Below, piece after piece: positions 13,175-23,071 of a DNA stretch of 64,000 nt. The stretch's first letter is position 1. Each line of letters opens with the position of its first letter. Origin of the DNA: Leekyejoonella antrihumi (GTDB lineage: Bacteria; Actinomycetota; Actinomycetes; Actinomycetales; Dermatophilaceae). A program made the translations under genes and the position numbers. A model generated the notes under the pieces. It made no database searches and had not been told where the DNA came from. It saw nothing but the letters and a program-made list of their open reading frames with translations. The stretch spans positions 25,383 through 89,382 of the forward strand of contig NZ_VCQV01000024.1 of the NCBI RefSeq assembly GCF_007845645.1, read 5' to 3'.

Positions 13175-13288
13175 GCTCGCAGTAGTCCTGGGGCCCTCGC
13201 GAAGTACCGAACTGGGGGCACCTCCCGCTGGCACACTGTCTCCAGTCAGCGGGGGAGGTACGAGAGAGGACTTCGTGGGGATATTCAC
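13175..13288 (-). repeat. Palindromic repeat copy carrying a nested inverted repeat, at the pyrC/carA junction
   Basis: Read on the minus strand, this segment starts with CCCCACGAAGTCCTC and ends with TCGGTACTTCGCGAGG, the two ends of the repeat family also found near 48.4, 52.0 and 59.2 kb. Between them sits a second inverted repeat, with ACCTCCCCCGCTG facing CAGCGGGAGGT. Unlike the other copies it has no internal stop and continues in frame into carA. It can therefore be read as a 38-codon extension starting at GTG 13288. Confidence 0.7.
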
Positions 13289-14583
13289 TTTTGAACCTCA
13301 CCGTCGAGAAGGGTGGCGCGTCCGCGCAGGAAGGTCGAGTGCACCCGGCCCTGCAGCGTCCTACCGTGCCAAGGATTGTTGCGGGACAACGACTGCGACG
13401 CGTCCGCATCGATCGTGCCCGTGGCGCTCGGGTCGATCAGCACCAGGTTCGCCGGCTCGTCCACCGCGAGAGGGCGCCCGTGGCCCGCCAGTCCGGCTAT
13501 CCGTGCCGGGCGGGTGGACAGTGCCGCTGCCACGTCCGCCCACGTCATACGCCCGGTCTGCACCATCGTCGTGGTGACGACCTGCAGACACTGCTCGAGG
13601 CCCAGCATCCCGAAGGCTGCCTCCGCGAACGCGTGCTCCTTGTCATGGCGGGCATGCGGTGCGTGGTCGGTGGCGACCGCGTCGATCGTGCCGTCCGCCA
13701 GGGCGGCTCGCAGCGCGTCGACATCCTCTTGCGGGCGAAGTGGCGGGTTCACCTTGAAGACGGGGTCGTAGCCGCTCAATAGGTCGGTGGTCAGCAGCAG
13801 GTGATGCGGCGTGACCTCGGCGGTCACCGCTATCCCCTGGGACTTCGCCCACCGAACCACCTCGACCGACCCGGCCGTGGACACGTGTGCCACATGCACC
13901 CGGCTACCGGTGTGACGAGCCAGCATGACGTCGCGGGCGACGATGACCTCCTCGGCCACGCCGGGCCAGCCCGGCAGCCCCAGCCGCCCGGACAGCTCGC
14001 CCTCGTGACAGCATGCCGAGCCGCCCGCCAGCTGCGGCTCCTGGGCGTGCTGCGAGATCACCCCGCCGAACGCCTTCACATACTCCAGCGCGCGGCGCAT
14101 GATCCGCGCGTCGTGCACGCACCGGCCGTCGTCGGAGAAGACACGCACGTTCGCACGCGACCTGGCCATCAGCCCGAGCTCGGCGAGCTCTTCACCGGCA
14201 AGCGACTTGGTGACGGCGCCGATCGGCTGGACGTCGACCAGCGCGGCCGCCCGGCCAAGGTCCAGGATGCGCTCGGCGGCCTCCGCCGTGTCCGTGACGG
14301 GTTGGGTGTTCGCCATCGCGAGCACCGCGGTGAACCCACCCGCGGCGGCCGCCGCCGATCCGGACGAGATCGTCTCGGCGTCCTCCCGGCCGGGCTCGCG
14401 CAGGTGCGTGTGCAGGTCGACGAGTCCTGGCAGTGCGACAAGTCCATCGGCCTCGATCATTGCTGCCTGTGCCGCATCGCCGAGCTTGCCGACGGCGGCG
14501 ATCCGGCCGTCCTCTAGCAGCAGGTCGGTGCGACCCGTACCCAGCAGGTCGGCTCCCTTGATCAGGTAGGTCCGGTCAGACAT
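13285..14583 (-). CDS. pyrC: Dihydroorotase
   Basis: Cyclises carbamoyl-aspartate to dihydroorotate. The 432-residue length, the zinc motif [10 protein letters not shown] and the later ATDHAPH fit a class I bacterial dihydroorotase. The start ATG 14583 lies 7 nt after GGGAGG and overlaps the pyrB stop by 8 nt; an upstream in-frame start would only add ten residues inside pyrB. The stop overlaps a GTG (13288) at the head of a repeat element. Confidence 0.95.
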   Translation of the reverse strand: MSDRTYLIKGADLLGTGRTDLLLEDGRIAAVGKLGDAAQAAMIEADGLVALPGLVDLHTHLREPGREDAETISSGSAAAAAGGFTAVLAMANTQPVTDTAEAAERILDLGRAAALVDVQPIGAVTKSLAGEELAELGLMARSRANVRVFSDDGRCVHDARIMRRALEYVKAFGGVISQHAQEPQLAGGSACCHEGELSGRLGLPGWPGVAEEVIVARDVMLARHTGSRVHVAHVSTAGSVEVVRWAKSQGIAVTAEVTPHHLLLTTDLLSGYDPVFKVNPPLRPQEDVDALRAALADGTIDAVATDHAPHARHDKEHAFAEAAFGMLGLEQCLQVVTTTMVQTGRMTWADVAAALSTRPARIAGLAGHGRPLAVDEPANLVLIDPSATGTIDADASQSLSRNNPWHGRTLQGRVHSTFLRGRATLLDGEVQK

Positions 14584-15502
14584 TGGCGCCTCCCAGCAGG
14601 TGGTAGAGGACACTCATTCGCACGGCGACGCCTGATGAGACCTGGCCGAGGATGAGCGATCGGGCACTGTCGGCGGCGTCCGCGGTGATCTCCAGGCCCC
14701 GATTCATCGGGCCGGGGTGGCAGATCACGGCATCCTTCGCCATGCGTTGCAGTCGGTCACGGGTCAGCCCATAACCAACGGTGTACTCCCTTGGTGTCGG
14801 GAAGAATCCGCCGCTCATCCGTTCCTTCTGGACCCGCAGCATCATCACCACGTCGGCGGTGGGCAGGACCTCATCGAAGTCGTATGTGGTGGCGAACCCG
14901 TCGGTGTCCGACCAGCTCTGGACACCGCTGGGCATCAGGGTCGGCGGTGCGACCAGGGTCACGCGCGCACCGAGCGTCTGCAGCAGGATGAGGTTGCTGC
15001 GGACGACTCGAGAGTGGGTGAGGTCTCCGACGATCACCACGTGCGCACCGGCAAGGTCACCGATCTGCCGGCGCATCGTGTAGGCATCCAGCAGGGCCTG
15101 GGTCGGGTGCTCGTGGGTGCCGTCCCCGGCATTCACGACGGAGGCATCCACCCACTGGGCCACCTGGTGCGGTGCGCCGCTGGCGGGGTGGCGGATCACC
15201 AGTCCATCGATCCCCATCGCCGCGACGGTCTGCGCGGTGTCGCGCAGGGACTCACCCTTGCTGACCGAGGAACCCTTCGCGGACACGTTGACCACGTCGG
15301 CCGACAGCCACTTGCCGGCCAGCTCGAACGATGATCGCGTGCGAGTCGAGTCCTCGAAGAACAGGTTGACGAGGGTGCGCCCGCGCAGGGTCGGAAGCTT
15401 CTTCACCTCCCGGTCCTGCAGCTCGTGCATCTGCTCGGCGGTCGCGAGAAGCTCGAGCACCTGGTCCTTGTCGAGGTCTGCCGCGGACAGCAGGTGCTTC
15501 AT
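14576..15502 (-). CDS. pyrB: Aspartate carbamoyltransferase catalytic subunit
   Basis: Condenses carbamoyl phosphate with aspartate. 308 residues, normal for the catalytic chain. The carbamoyl-phosphate motif [13 protein letters not shown] is near residue 50 and HPTQALLD lies in the middle. There is no pyrI regulatory gene, as usual in actinobacteria. The ATG overlaps the pyrR stop (ATGA) and the stop overlaps pyrC. Confidence 0.96.
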   Translation of the reverse strand: MKHLLSAADLDKDQVLELLATAEQMHELQDREVKKLPTLRGRTLVNLFFEDSTRTRSSFELAGKWLSADVVNVSAKGSSVSKGESLRDTAQTVAAMGIDGLVIRHPASGAPHQVAQWVDASVVNAGDGTHEHPTQALLDAYTMRRQIGDLAGAHVVIVGDLTHSRVVRSNLILLQTLGARVTLVAPPTLMPSGVQSWSDTDGFATTYDFDEVLPTADVVMMLRVQKERMSGGFFPTPREYTVGYGLTRDRLQRMAKDAVICHPGPMNRGLEITADAADSARSLILGQVSSGVAVRMSVLYHLLGGANV

Positions 15503-16086
15503 CGACCGGCCACCTCTTCCTGATCGAGGATTCTGACTTCATCCGCCCCATCGTCTTCGAAGAGACGCACGTGCACGCGTTCGCTGTGTGCGGTGGGCAG
15601 GTTCTTCCCGACGTGGTCGGCGCGGATCGGCAGCTCGCGGTGGCCGCGGTCGACCAGGACGGCGAGCCGGACCGCTCGAGGCCGGCCGATGTCGCCCAGG
15701 GCATCGAGTGCTGCGCGCACGGTCCGCCCGGAGTAGAGCACGTCGTCGACCAGGACCACGACCTTGTCGTCCACACCGCACTCAGGGATGCGGGTGGGTT
15801 GCGCGGCACGCATGGGCTGTCGACGCAGGTCGTCTCGGTACATCGTGACGTCGAGTGAGCCTACCGGCACGGCCACGTCTTCGACCGCGGCGAGGGCAGC
15901 GACCAGGCGGTGCGCAAGGGTCTCTCCCCGCGTCGGTATGCCGAGGACCACCAGGTCGTCGGCTCCCCTGTTGTGTTCGAGGATCTCGTGCGCGATGCGG
16001 CGCAGTGCGCGAGTCACATCGTCTGCGGAGAGGACCACGCGCCCGGCGGAGGGCGCGTTGTTGTTCTGCGAGTCGGGACGCTGCAT
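15499..16086 (-). CDS. pyrR: Bifunctional pyr operon regulator / uracil phosphoribosyltransferase
   Basis: 195 residues from ATG 16086, which has AGGAGG eight bases upstream; an open frame extends further but crosses the leader. The PRPP-binding loop [18 protein letters not shown] is present. PyrR binds pyr mRNA in response to UMP and may also have uracil phosphoribosyltransferase activity. It is the first gene of the pyrR-pyrB-pyrC-carA-carB-pyrF operon. A PyrR-type binding loop lies beside its own ribosome binding site, suggesting translational autoregulation. Confidence 0.95.
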   Translation of the reverse strand: MQRPDSQNNNAPSAGRVVLSADDVTRALRRIAHEILEHNRGADDLVVLGIPTRGETLAHRLVAALAAVEDVAVPVGSLDVTMYRDDLRRQPMRAAQPTRIPECGVDDKVVVLVDDVLYSGRTVRAALDALGDIGRPRAVRLAVLVDRGHRELPIRADHVGKNLPTAHSERVHVRLFEDDGADEVRILDQEEVAGR

Positions 16087-16095
16087 GCGTCGGGA

Positions 16096-16117
16096 CCTCC
16101 TTCGCCGCCTCACGGGA
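16096..16117 (-). promoter_or_regulatory. PyrR-binding loop next to the pyrR ribosome binding site
   Basis: On the minus strand, TCCCGTGAGGCG (16117 down to 16106) matches 11 of 12 positions of the PyrR RNA loop pattern UCCNGNGAGGYU as I remember it. It is flanked by CCG and CGG, which can pair. The AGGAGG ribosome binding site of pyrR follows four bases later (16101-16096). This arrangement suits repression of translation rather than attenuation, the mode described for mycobacterial PyrR. Confidence 0.7.
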
Positions 16118-16146
16118 CGGATCGTTAAAGGATGTCTGTCGAAGGC

Positions 16147-16152
16147 ATCATA
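16147..16152 (-). promoter_or_regulatory. Candidate -10 box for the pyr operon
   Basis: TATGAT lies about 60 bp upstream of the pyrR start on the minus strand. Transcription from it would give a leader of about 55 nt containing the PyrR loop. No good -35 box is visible at the expected distance, so the call rests on the hexamer and its position. Confidence 0.35.
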
Positions 16153-16307
16153 GCGCGACCCTGACAGGACTCCCGCGTCGGTGCCCACGGTGTGGGTCAC
16201 CCTGCGGGTCGGCCGGATTCGAGAATTCGCGGCGAAAGCTCCTCCGGCGACGCCGGGTGGCGTCAGACTGGAAGCACTTCCCCAGCCGACCGTCACGAGG
16301 TATGCAG

Positions 16308-17147
16308 ATGACCGCCACAGCCGCCCACCCACCGGTGCCCGTCCTTGACGAGAGCACGGTGGATGAATACCGCCAAACCGGATCGGTGATCGTTCGGGGG
16401 CTGTTCTCTGCCGAGGAGGTCGCTCGGATCGAGCGCGGTATCGAGCGCGTCCTGGCCGACCCCAGCCCGCGCTTCAAGGTGGCCAGCGACGAGGCGGACC
16501 CGGGAAGCTTCGTCGAGGACTTCTGCAACTGGCAACGGATCGACGAGCTGCGTCAGATCGCGTTCGACTCGCATGCGGCGGACGTCGCGGCAGCCCTCAT
16601 CGGCAGTCAGCAGGTGCGGCTGTACCACGACCACGTGCTGGTCAAGGAGCCCGGCACCAGGCAGGAGACCCCCTGGCACCAGGACCAGCCCTACTACAAC
16701 GTGGACGGGTTCGACAACTGCTCCATGTGGGCCCCCGTGGACGCCGTGTCGGCGGAGTCGACCCTGGAGTTCCTGTCCGGGTCGCATCGGCAGGGCTGGC
16801 TGATGCCGCGCTCGTTCATGACCAACGAGGCGAAGTGGTTCCCCGAGGGGACGCTCGCCGACCTGCCCGACGTCGAGGCCGACCGGTCCGCCTACGAGAT
16901 CCGCAGCTGGCCGATGCAACCGGGCGACGCGGTCTTCTTCCACATGCTGACGCTGCACCACTCGTATGGCGTGCCGGGCACGAACCGCAGGCGCGCCTTC
17001 TCGTTGCGTTTCCTCGGCGACGACATGGTGCATGCACCGCGGCACTGGGTGACCTCACCGCAGTTCGACGGACTGGAGCGGCAGCTGCCTGCGGGTGCCG
17101 CGATGGCCGGGGACCTGTTCCCGACGCTCAGACGAGCGTCGTCTTGA
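16308..17147 (+). CDS. Phytanoyl-CoA dioxygenase family protein
   Basis: A non-haem Fe(II)/2-oxoglutarate oxygenase of the PhyH family, 279 residues. The iron ligands are probably the HxD in [11 protein letters not shown] and the distal His in LHHSYGVPG; the 2-oxoglutarate arginine is probably in [14 protein letters not shown] 16308 is seven bases after GAGG; ATG 16302 is too close to it. The gene is opposite in strand to the conserved nusB and pyrR genes that flank it, and its 3' end overlaps nusB by 20 bp, so it looks inserted. The substrate is unknown. Confidence 0.85.
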   Translation: MTATAAHPPVPVLDESTVDEYRQTGSVIVRGLFSAEEVARIERGIERVLADPSPRFKVASDEADPGSFVEDFCNWQRIDELRQIAFDSHAADVAAALIGSQQVRLYHDHVLVKEPGTRQETPWHQDQPYYNVDGFDNCSMWAPVDAVSAESTLEFLSGSHRQGWLMPRSFMTNEAKWFPEGTLADLPDVEADRSAYEIRSWPMQPGDAVFFHMLTLHHSYGVPGTNRRRAFSLRFLGDDMVHAPRHWVTSPQFDGLERQLPAGAAMAGDLFPTLRRASS

Positions 17148-17541
17148 TCTCCGCTATCCGGGCGAGCAGTCCGTTGACGAACTTCGGCGACTCGTCCGTC
17201 GACAGCTCCCTCGCGAGGCCGACCGCCTCCGAGATCGCCACGGCGTCCGGGACGTCCGGGTTGTAGATCAGCTCCCACGCGGCCAGGCGCAGCAGCGACC
17301 GGTCGACACCCGGCATACGGTCCAGCGGCCAGTCGCGGCTGTAGGTCGTCAGCGCCTCGTTGATGGCGCTCCACTTGCCGACGACGCCCCGCACCAGCTC
17401 CGCCGTATACGCGGGGAGCGGGGCGGGGGTCACGGGTGCCGCGACGCGAGCATCGAGCAGCTCGAGGGCGTTGACTCCCCGCTGCTCGGACTCGAAGAGC
17501 AGGTCGAGCGCCCGCTTGCGGGCCTTCGTGCGAGCACCCAT
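17128..17541 (-). CDS. nusB: Transcription antitermination factor NusB
   Basis: 137 residues of all-helical NusB type: ARKRALDLLFESEQRG at the N-terminus, then VDRSLLRLAAWEL, then AVAISEAVGLARELSTDESPKFVNGLL, the conserved ending. NusB with NusE/S10 binds boxA and supports antitermination on rRNA operons. It lies five bases downstream of efp, the usual actinobacterial pairing. Confidence 0.95.
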   Translation of the reverse strand: MGARTKARKRALDLLFESEQRGVNALELLDARVAAPVTPAPLPAYTAELVRGVVGKWSAINEALTTYSRDWPLDRMPGVDRSLLRLAAWELIYNPDVPDAVAISEAVGLARELSTDESPKFVNGLLARIAEIKTTLV

Positions 17542-17546
17542 GTCGC

Positions 17547-18107
17547 TTAGCTGACCCGACCCAGGTAGGACCCGTCACGCGTGTCGACCTTGACCTTGGT
17601 GCCGGACTCGAGGAAGAGCGGCACCTGGATCTCGGCGCCGGTCTCCAGGGTCGCCGGCTTGGTGCCGCCGGTGGAGCGATCGCCCTGCAGGCCCGGGTCG
17701 GTCTGGGTGATCTCCAGGGTGACCGAGGCCGGCAGCTCGACATAGAGCACGGTGCCATCGTGCTGCGCGATGATCGCCTCCTGGTTCTCCAGGAGATAGT
17801 CCGCGGAGCCCCCCACCGTCTCGACCGGGATGTTGATCTGCTCGTAGGTCTTCGTGTCCATGAACACGAAGTCGTCGCCGTCCTTGTAGAGGAACTGCAT
17901 ATCGCTGCGGTCGACGCTGGCGGTGTCGATCTTCACACCGGCGTTGAACGTCCTGTCGACGACCTTGCGGGACAGGACATTCTTGAGCTTCGTGCGCACG
18001 AAGGCCGGGCCCTTGCCGGGCTTGACGTGCTGGAACTCGACGACGGACCACAGCTGGCCCTCGATGTTGAGCACCAGACCATTCTTCAACTCGTTCGTGC
18101 TTGCCAC
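17547..18107 (-). CDS. efp: Elongation factor P
   Basis: 186 residues in three beta-barrel domains, normal for EF-P. It relieves ribosome stalling at polyproline. The tip loop of domain I reads [17 protein letters not shown], with a lysine at the modifiable position. The start is GTG 18107 ([10 protein letters not shown]); the GAGAGAGATGAG stretch upstream serves as ribosome binding site. Nearby ATGs are out of frame. Confidence 0.96.
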   Translation of the reverse strand: MASTNELKNGLVLNIEGQLWSVVEFQHVKPGKGPAFVRTKLKNVLSRKVVDRTFNAGVKIDTASVDRSDMQFLYKDGDDFVFMDTKTYEQINIPVETVGGSADYLLENQEAIIAQHDGTVLYVELPASVTLEITQTDPGLQGDRSTGGTKPATLETGAEIQVPLFLESGTKVKVDTRDGSYLGRVS

Positions 18108-18217
18108 GTGCTCATCTCTCTCGTATGCCGGGTGCTGCCGGGGCCCCGGCCATTGCCTGGCTCGAGACCGGCCTTTGGACACGGCTTCGCACCGGAAGGT
18201 CAGAAGGGGTCGCCCCA

Positions 18218-18223
18218 AGTGTA
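18218..18223 (-). promoter_or_regulatory. Candidate -10 box for efp-nusB
   Basis: TACACT stands about 110 bp upstream of the efp start on the minus strand, in a TA-rich spot within a GC-rich spacer. The -35 region is not recognisable. Sigma-A-like -10 boxes of this type are common in actinobacteria. Confidence 0.3.
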
Positions 18224-18267
18224 GGGGACACCGGCCCGCTCCCGCATATCGCCGGCAGCTCGTCAGG

Positions 18268-19062
18268 CTATTTGACTTCCGCCCGCAACATGCGCCGTAT
18301 CCCGATCGCGAGGGGGATGCCGAGCCAGATCGAGCCGGAGACCAGCAGGTGTGCCCACTGCTGACCGGTCACCGAGCTGCCGCCCTGCAGCGGGGTCTGG
18401 GCGTTCGAGAAGTCGATCCACGGCCTGATCGAGTGAAACCAGGACAGTAGGTGCGCACCCAGTTCCATCAGCCCCGGCAACACGAAGTCGTAGACGAAGT
18501 AGACAACGATCGCCCCCGCGGTGTTGAGGATGGCGGCACCGAACGCGAACCCGATCGAGAGGCTGATCACGTAGAGCAGGAACACCAAGAAGATCCCGAA
18601 CGCGCCGCCAAAGTCCCACACCATCGGGTGGCTGGAGAAGGCACCGTAGAGCAGGTTCGCCACGATCATCAGCACGTAGGCCACGACCACCGCGATCAGC
18701 GCGATGGCCAGCGCCGAGACGTACTTTGCGGCGATCACCCGCCCCCGAGAGGGGACGAGTGCGAAGGTGACCATCGCGGTGCGCTGGCTCCACTCCCCGG
18801 TCACCGACATCACCCCGAGGACGGGCAGCAGGATCACCATCGGGATGTTCGCACCGGCCCCGAAGGAGCCGAGCGTTGCCGACTGATCTTTGACCAGCAA
18901 CACGATCAGCTGAATGACCAGCACCAGCCCGGTCAGGCCGGCGATGGAGATCAGAAGCCAGCGCCCAGCGCGCGTGTCGTACATCTTGCGCAACTCGACC
19001 TGCACCAGTCGGGTGAACGGGATCGCCGGTGTCGAGGAGAGGTCCAGGGTCTCGGTGCTCAC
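18268..19062 (-). CDS. ABC-2 type transporter permease
   Basis: 264 residues with about six hydrophobic helices, for example [35 protein letters not shown] and [19 protein letters not shown]. It starts with [10 protein letters not shown] and its ATG overlaps the stop of the preceding ATPase gene by four bases, so the two proteins form one exporter. Resistance-type exporters of this shape are frequent in actinobacteria. The substrate is unknown. Confidence 0.85.
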   Translation of the reverse strand: MSTETLDLSSTPAIPFTRLVQVELRKMYDTRAGRWLLISIAGLTGLVLVIQLIVLLVKDQSATLGSFGAGANIPMVILLPVLGVMSVTGEWSQRTAMVTFALVPSRGRVIAAKYVSALAIALIAVVVAYVLMIVANLLYGAFSSHPMVWDFGGAFGIFLVFLLYVISLSIGFAFGAAILNTAGAIVVYFVYDFVLPGLMELGAHLLSWFHSIRPWIDFSNAQTPLQGGSSVTGQQWAHLLVSGSIWLGIPLAIGIRRMLRAEVK

Positions 19063-20006
19063 GGGTTGACTCCTTCCGGCATGGGCTGTGCCGGTTGCTG
19101 GGGTGCGCCCTCGCGCTGAGAGTCGGCGGTGAGCTGGAGGAACAGTTCCTCCAGGCCGTCCTCGTTGCCGGCCCGCAGGTCGGTCAGAACGATCGATCCC
19201 TCGGCCGCGACCCGGCCCACGTCGATCGGCTCGGCGCTCACCCGCAGGCTGGCGCCCGCCGCAGTGGCCTCGATGCCCTTCACGGTCAGCGCCCGGTGCA
19301 GCTGTTCATTGTCCACAGCCGTGACCAGGGTCGTGGCCAGGCCGCCGGAAGCACTCCGCAGGAGTTGCGCGCGGGTGCCGCGGGCAACAATCCTGCCGCG
19401 TCCGATCACGACCATCTCATCGGCCACCTGCTCCACCTCGTGCAGCAGGTGGCTGGACAAGAGCACGGTGCCGCCCTGAGCGGCGTACCCCTTGAGCAGG
19501 TCGCGCATCCACCGGATCCCGGCGGGATCCAGGCCATTGGCGGGCTCGTCAAGGATCAGCACCTGCGGGTCACCCAACAGCGCGTTGGCGATACCCAGGC
19601 GCTGGCGCATACCCAGCGAGTAGTTGCGCACCGTCCGCTTGGCCTCGGCGGGCTCCAGGGACACCCGTTCCAGCATCTCCTCCACGCGCGAATCGGGCAG
19701 ACCCATCGTGCGACTGCTGAGCAGCAGCACCTCCCGACCTGTGCGGCCCGCATGCTGGGCCGACGCGTCGAGCAGGACACCGACGTGGCGTCCGGGATTG
19801 GGAATCTCACGATAATGATGGCCACCGATCGTGACCTGGCCGTGGGTCGCCGGAGTCAGGCCCACCATCACCCGCATCGTGGTGGTCTTGCCCGCACCAT
19901 TCGGGCCGAGGAAACCGGTCACCGTCCCCTGCCGGCACTCGAAGCTGATGTCGTCAACAGCGGTAAAGCTCCCGTACTTACGCGTCAGGCCCTCAACGTG
20001 GATCAT
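19059..20006 (-). CDS. ABC transporter ATP-binding protein
   Basis: 315 residues from ATG 20006 (MIHVEGLTRKYG). Walker A is GPNGAGKTTT, the signature is YSLGMRQRLGIANAL and Walker B is LILDEPANGLDP, followed by a switch histidine in LLSSHLLHEVEQ. The C-terminal 90 residues match the accessory domain of drug-exporter ATPases (DrrA/CcmA-like). It works with the permease encoded immediately downstream. A longer start at 20042 lacks a better ribosome binding site. Confidence 0.88.
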   Translation of the reverse strand: MIHVEGLTRKYGSFTAVDDISFECRQGTVTGFLGPNGAGKTTTMRVMVGLTPATHGQVTIGGHHYREIPNPGRHVGVLLDASAQHAGRTGREVLLLSSRTMGLPDSRVEEMLERVSLEPAEAKRTVRNYSLGMRQRLGIANALLGDPQVLILDEPANGLDPAGIRWMRDLLKGYAAQGGTVLLSSHLLHEVEQVADEMVVIGRGRIVARGTRAQLLRSASGGLATTLVTAVDNEQLHRALTVKGIEATAAGASLRVSAEPIDVGRVAAEGSIVLTDLRAGNEDGLEELFLQLTADSQREGAPQQPAQPMPEGVNP

Positions 20007-20056
20007 GACCCCAGCCTGCCGCAACCAGGCGATCCACACCACCGGAATTCACCCCT

Positions 20057-20090
20057 ACGTTCGTGCGTGCCCCCGAATGGGTGCGAACGT
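20057..20090 (-). terminator. Hairpin between acn and the ABC exporter
   Basis: ACGTTCG at 20057-20063 pairs with CGAACGT at 20084-20090, with partial pairing inside the loop. It follows the aconitase gene in its transcription direction and precedes the exporter operon. There is no T-tract. Confidence 0.35.
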
Positions 20091-20132
20091 GGGCCGGCGC
20101 GCGGCTTCGTGGCGGCTCGCTGTGGGCACCTC

Positions 20133-22091
20133 TCAGTCCTTGCCCTCCCGAAGCAGCGGGATCTGACCGCCGGCGAGCACCATCCGCACCTGCCGCGGCG
20201 ACAGGCGGTGTGTCAGCCGGTAGGTGCGATCGGTCCGATCGTTGCGCACCTCGACCGTATCTCCGTTGCCGATGGCGTCGCGCACGTCCTCGAGCACGAG
20301 CGTGTCCCCCTGCTCGATGTCGTCATAGTCGCCGGCGTCCGCGAACTCGAGCGCGAGGATCCCGAAGTTGGCCAGATTCTGCCAGTGGATCCGAGCAAAC
20401 GACTTGGCGAGAACCGCTCGCAGCCCGAGATACCGGGGCGCGATCACGGCGTGCTCGCGCGAGGAACCCTGGCCGTAGTTCTCCCCGCCGACCACGACGT
20501 GTCCGCCGCCCTCGCGCAGTGACATGGCCCGCTCGGCATACTCCTCGTCCACCTGGCCGAAGGTGAACTGCGAGATCTTCTCGATGTTGCTCCGGTAGGG
20601 CAGCACCTTCGCGCCGGCCGGCAGGATCTCGTCGGTCGAGATGTTGTCGCCGACCTTGAGACCGACCGGCACCTCGATCCGGTCGGGCAACGGGTCGAGC
20701 TCGGGCAGGCCGGAGATGTTCGGACCCTTGACGAGCTCGACCTTGCGCGCCTCGTCCGCCGGGATCGGCGAGACGAGCATCGCGGTATTCACGCTCGCCT
20801 GGGTCGGCAACGACAGCCTCGGGTAGTCGATCCCCAGCTCGTCTGGAAGCCGTCGCGGGTCGGTGATCTTGCCGGTGAGCGCGGCCGCCGCCGCAGTCTC
20901 GGGCGAGCACAACCAGACCGAGTCCTCCTTGCTGCCAGAGCGTCCGGGGAAGTTCCGTGGGACGGTGCGCAGACTGTTGCGTCCCGTGGCCGGCGCCTGC
21001 CCCATGCCGATGCACCCCATGCATCCGGACTGGTGGATGCGGGCGCCGGCCTTGATCAGATCGAAGAGCCAGCCGCCCTTGGTGAGATCCTCGAGGATCT
21101 CACGCGAGGTCGGGTTGACGTCGACCGAGACGTCAGGGACCGCCTGCTGGTCACGCATGATCTCCGCAACGATCGCGAAGTCGCGCAGACCCGGGTTGGC
21201 GGACGACCCGATGACCACCTGAGAAAGCGGCTCACCGGCGACCTCGCTGACCAGCACGACGTTGCCCGGCGACGACGGTTTCGCGATCAGCGGTTCGAGC
21301 GTGGACAGGTCGATCTCGTCCTCGAGGTCGTAGGTCGCGCCGTCGTCGGCGAGGATCTGGGTCCAGTCGTCCTCGCGGTCCTCTGCCCGCAGGAAAGCGC
21401 GCACCTCGTCATCGGATGGGAAAACGCTTGTGGTTGCTCCGAGCTCGGCTCCCATGTTGGCGATCACGTGCCGGTCCATGGCCGACAGTCCGGCCAGTCC
21501 AGGGCCGTAGTACTCGATGATCTTGCCGACGCCACCCTTGACGTCGTGACGGCGCAGCATCTCCAGGATGACGTCCTTCGCCGAGACCCACGGCGGCAGC
21601 TCGCCGGTCAGCCGCACTCCCATGATCTGCGGCATTCGCAGATAGAGCGGCTCCCCCGCGATGGCCATTGCCACCTCGAGCCCGCCCACGCCGATGGCCA
21701 GCATGCCGATCGCACCGGCCGCGCACGTATGCGAGTCGGAGCCGGCCATCGTCGCGCCAGGCTTGCCGAACCGCTGCTGGTGGGTCGGGTGTGAGACGCC
21801 GTTACCGGGCTTGGAGAACCAGAGTCCGAAGCGGCGCGCCGCCGACTGCAGGAATACGTGGTCATCGGGGTTGCGCTCGTCGGCCTGCAGCAGGTTGTGG
21901 TCGACATATTGCACCGACACGTCGGTCTTCGCTCGATCGAGCTCCATGGCCTCGAGCTCGAGCATGACCATCGTGCCGGTCGCGTCCTGCGTCAGCGTCT
22001 GGTCGATGCGGAGCCCGATCTCGGAGCCCGGCTCCATCTGACCATCCACGAGATGACCTGCAATCAGCTTCTGTGCGACGTTCTGTGCCAT
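20133..22091 (-). CDS. Aconitate hydratase
   Basis: Converts citrate to isocitrate in the TCA cycle. 652 residues from ATG 22091 (MAQNVAQKLIAGHLVDG), the length of the shorter aconitase subfamily first noted in Aquifex rather than the 900-residue AcnA type. The three cysteines for the 4Fe-4S cluster are in SDSHTC and SGCMGCIGMG. The swivel domain near the C-terminus contains GENYGQGSSREHA. Upstream in-frame starts would run into the divergent promoter region of the SPW gene. Confidence 0.93.
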   Translation of the reverse strand: MAQNVAQKLIAGHLVDGQMEPGSEIGLRIDQTLTQDATGTMVMLELEAMELDRAKTDVSVQYVDHNLLQADERNPDDHVFLQSAARRFGLWFSKPGNGVSHPTHQQRFGKPGATMAGSDSHTCAAGAIGMLAIGVGGLEVAMAIAGEPLYLRMPQIMGVRLTGELPPWVSAKDVILEMLRRHDVKGGVGKIIEYYGPGLAGLSAMDRHVIANMGAELGATTSVFPSDDEVRAFLRAEDREDDWTQILADDGATYDLEDEIDLSTLEPLIAKPSSPGNVVLVSEVAGEPLSQVVIGSSANPGLRDFAIVAEIMRDQQAVPDVSVDVNPTSREILEDLTKGGWLFDLIKAGARIHQSGCMGCIGMGQAPATGRNSLRTVPRNFPGRSGSKEDSVWLCSPETAAAAALTGKITDPRRLPDELGIDYPRLSLPTQASVNTAMLVSPIPADEARKVELVKGPNISGLPELDPLPDRIEVPVGLKVGDNISTDEILPAGAKVLPYRSNIEKISQFTFGQVDEEYAERAMSLREGGGHVVVGGENYGQGSSREHAVIAPRYLGLRAVLAKSFARIHWQNLANFGILALEFADAGDYDDIEQGDTLVLEDVRDAIGNGDTVEVRNDRTDRTYRLTHRLSPRQVRMVLAGGQIPLLREGKD

Positions 22092-22268
22092 GTCTGCCTC
22101 CAGGTATTCGAGTCTCGATCCACCCTCGCACATACCGATCGAGGGCACTTCGCATGCGCTCGTAGAGTCAGCCTCAGTGGCAGTATCCACCACAGGGGTC
22201 CCGGCGCCATTAGCCTGCGGCAGGAGCACAATAGGAGAGTAACTACTCCCCCACATAGGAGGTGGGTC

Positions 22269-22712
22269 ATGACAACGCAACACAGTATGGACACGTCGAT
22301 GGCACACCACCCGGACATCGTGGCCCTGCGGGACCGCTATGACCGGGCGGCGGGGACTCCACGGGCCCAGGTTGCCGAGGGACTGATGTTCCTCGGCGGC
22401 GGGTACGCAGCGATCTCACCATGGGTCATCGGCTTCAGCGGCACGACGACGGCGCTGGCAGTCAGCGATCTGATCGTCGGCATCGCCATCATGGTGATGA
22501 CGCTCGTATGCGCGGACTCGGCCGGCCGGATGTACGGCATGGCCTGGGTCGCACCGCTCATGGGCGTGTGGCTCATCGTGTCGACCTGGCTGATTCACGG
22601 GATCAGTGCCTCCACCGGCACGATGATCAGCAACATCGTGGTTGGAGCCTGCGTCCTCTTGCTCGGTCTCGCCATCATGGGTGTGGCCCAGATGAAGGCC
22701 AACAAGACCTGA
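22269..22712 (+). CDS. SPW repeat membrane protein
   Basis: 147 residues from ATG 22269, preceded by GGAGG with six bases of spacing. About four membrane helices are visible. The SPW motif occurs as AAISPWVIGFSG in the first half, with a degenerate second copy (VSTWLIHGISA) in the second half, so the protein is an internal duplication. The function of this family is unknown. It is divergent from aconitase. Confidence 0.8.
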   Translation: MTTQHSMDTSMAHHPDIVALRDRYDRAAGTPRAQVAEGLMFLGGGYAAISPWVIGFSGTTTALAVSDLIVGIAIMVMTLVCADSAGRMYGMAWVAPLMGVWLIVSTWLIHGISASTGTMISNIVVGACVLLLGLAIMGVAQMKANKT

Positions 22713-22781
22713 TCAACGCCTGACTACCGCACCCGACGTGCCGGGGCCGCCCGAACATCGGCGCCGGCACGCCTACGTCCA

Positions 22782-22797
22782 GAACTTCGTGGGGTTA
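22782..22797. repeat. Broken copy of the palindromic repeat (half)
   Basis: The plus-strand sequence AGAACTTCGTGGGGTTAG matches one arm of the repeat family (ACTTCGTGGGG). The opposite arm is absent; instead CGTGGCCCCCGCGACGG follows, which may be a diverged remnant. Confidence 0.5.
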
Positions 22798-23071
22798 GCT
22801 CCGTGGCCCCCGCGACGGCCACGCCGGTGAATCTCGGAGCCACGCGTTGATGCCTCCTGACATCACTCTCGGCGTCCGCCTGTGGGCGCGCCATCGCGTC
22901 AGTCCCGTTATGCAGCGACTGGTCGTATGCCGCATATCTTGTTCGTCCAGCGGCAGACGCATCACCGCTGGCGGATCGGCCTACGGTGACTCTTGACGGA
23001 TCCCTGATCGACTGGCAGGCGTTGCAGTGTCATCACGACCGCGCTGGGTCAGTTGAGGAGTTGGGCGTGCG

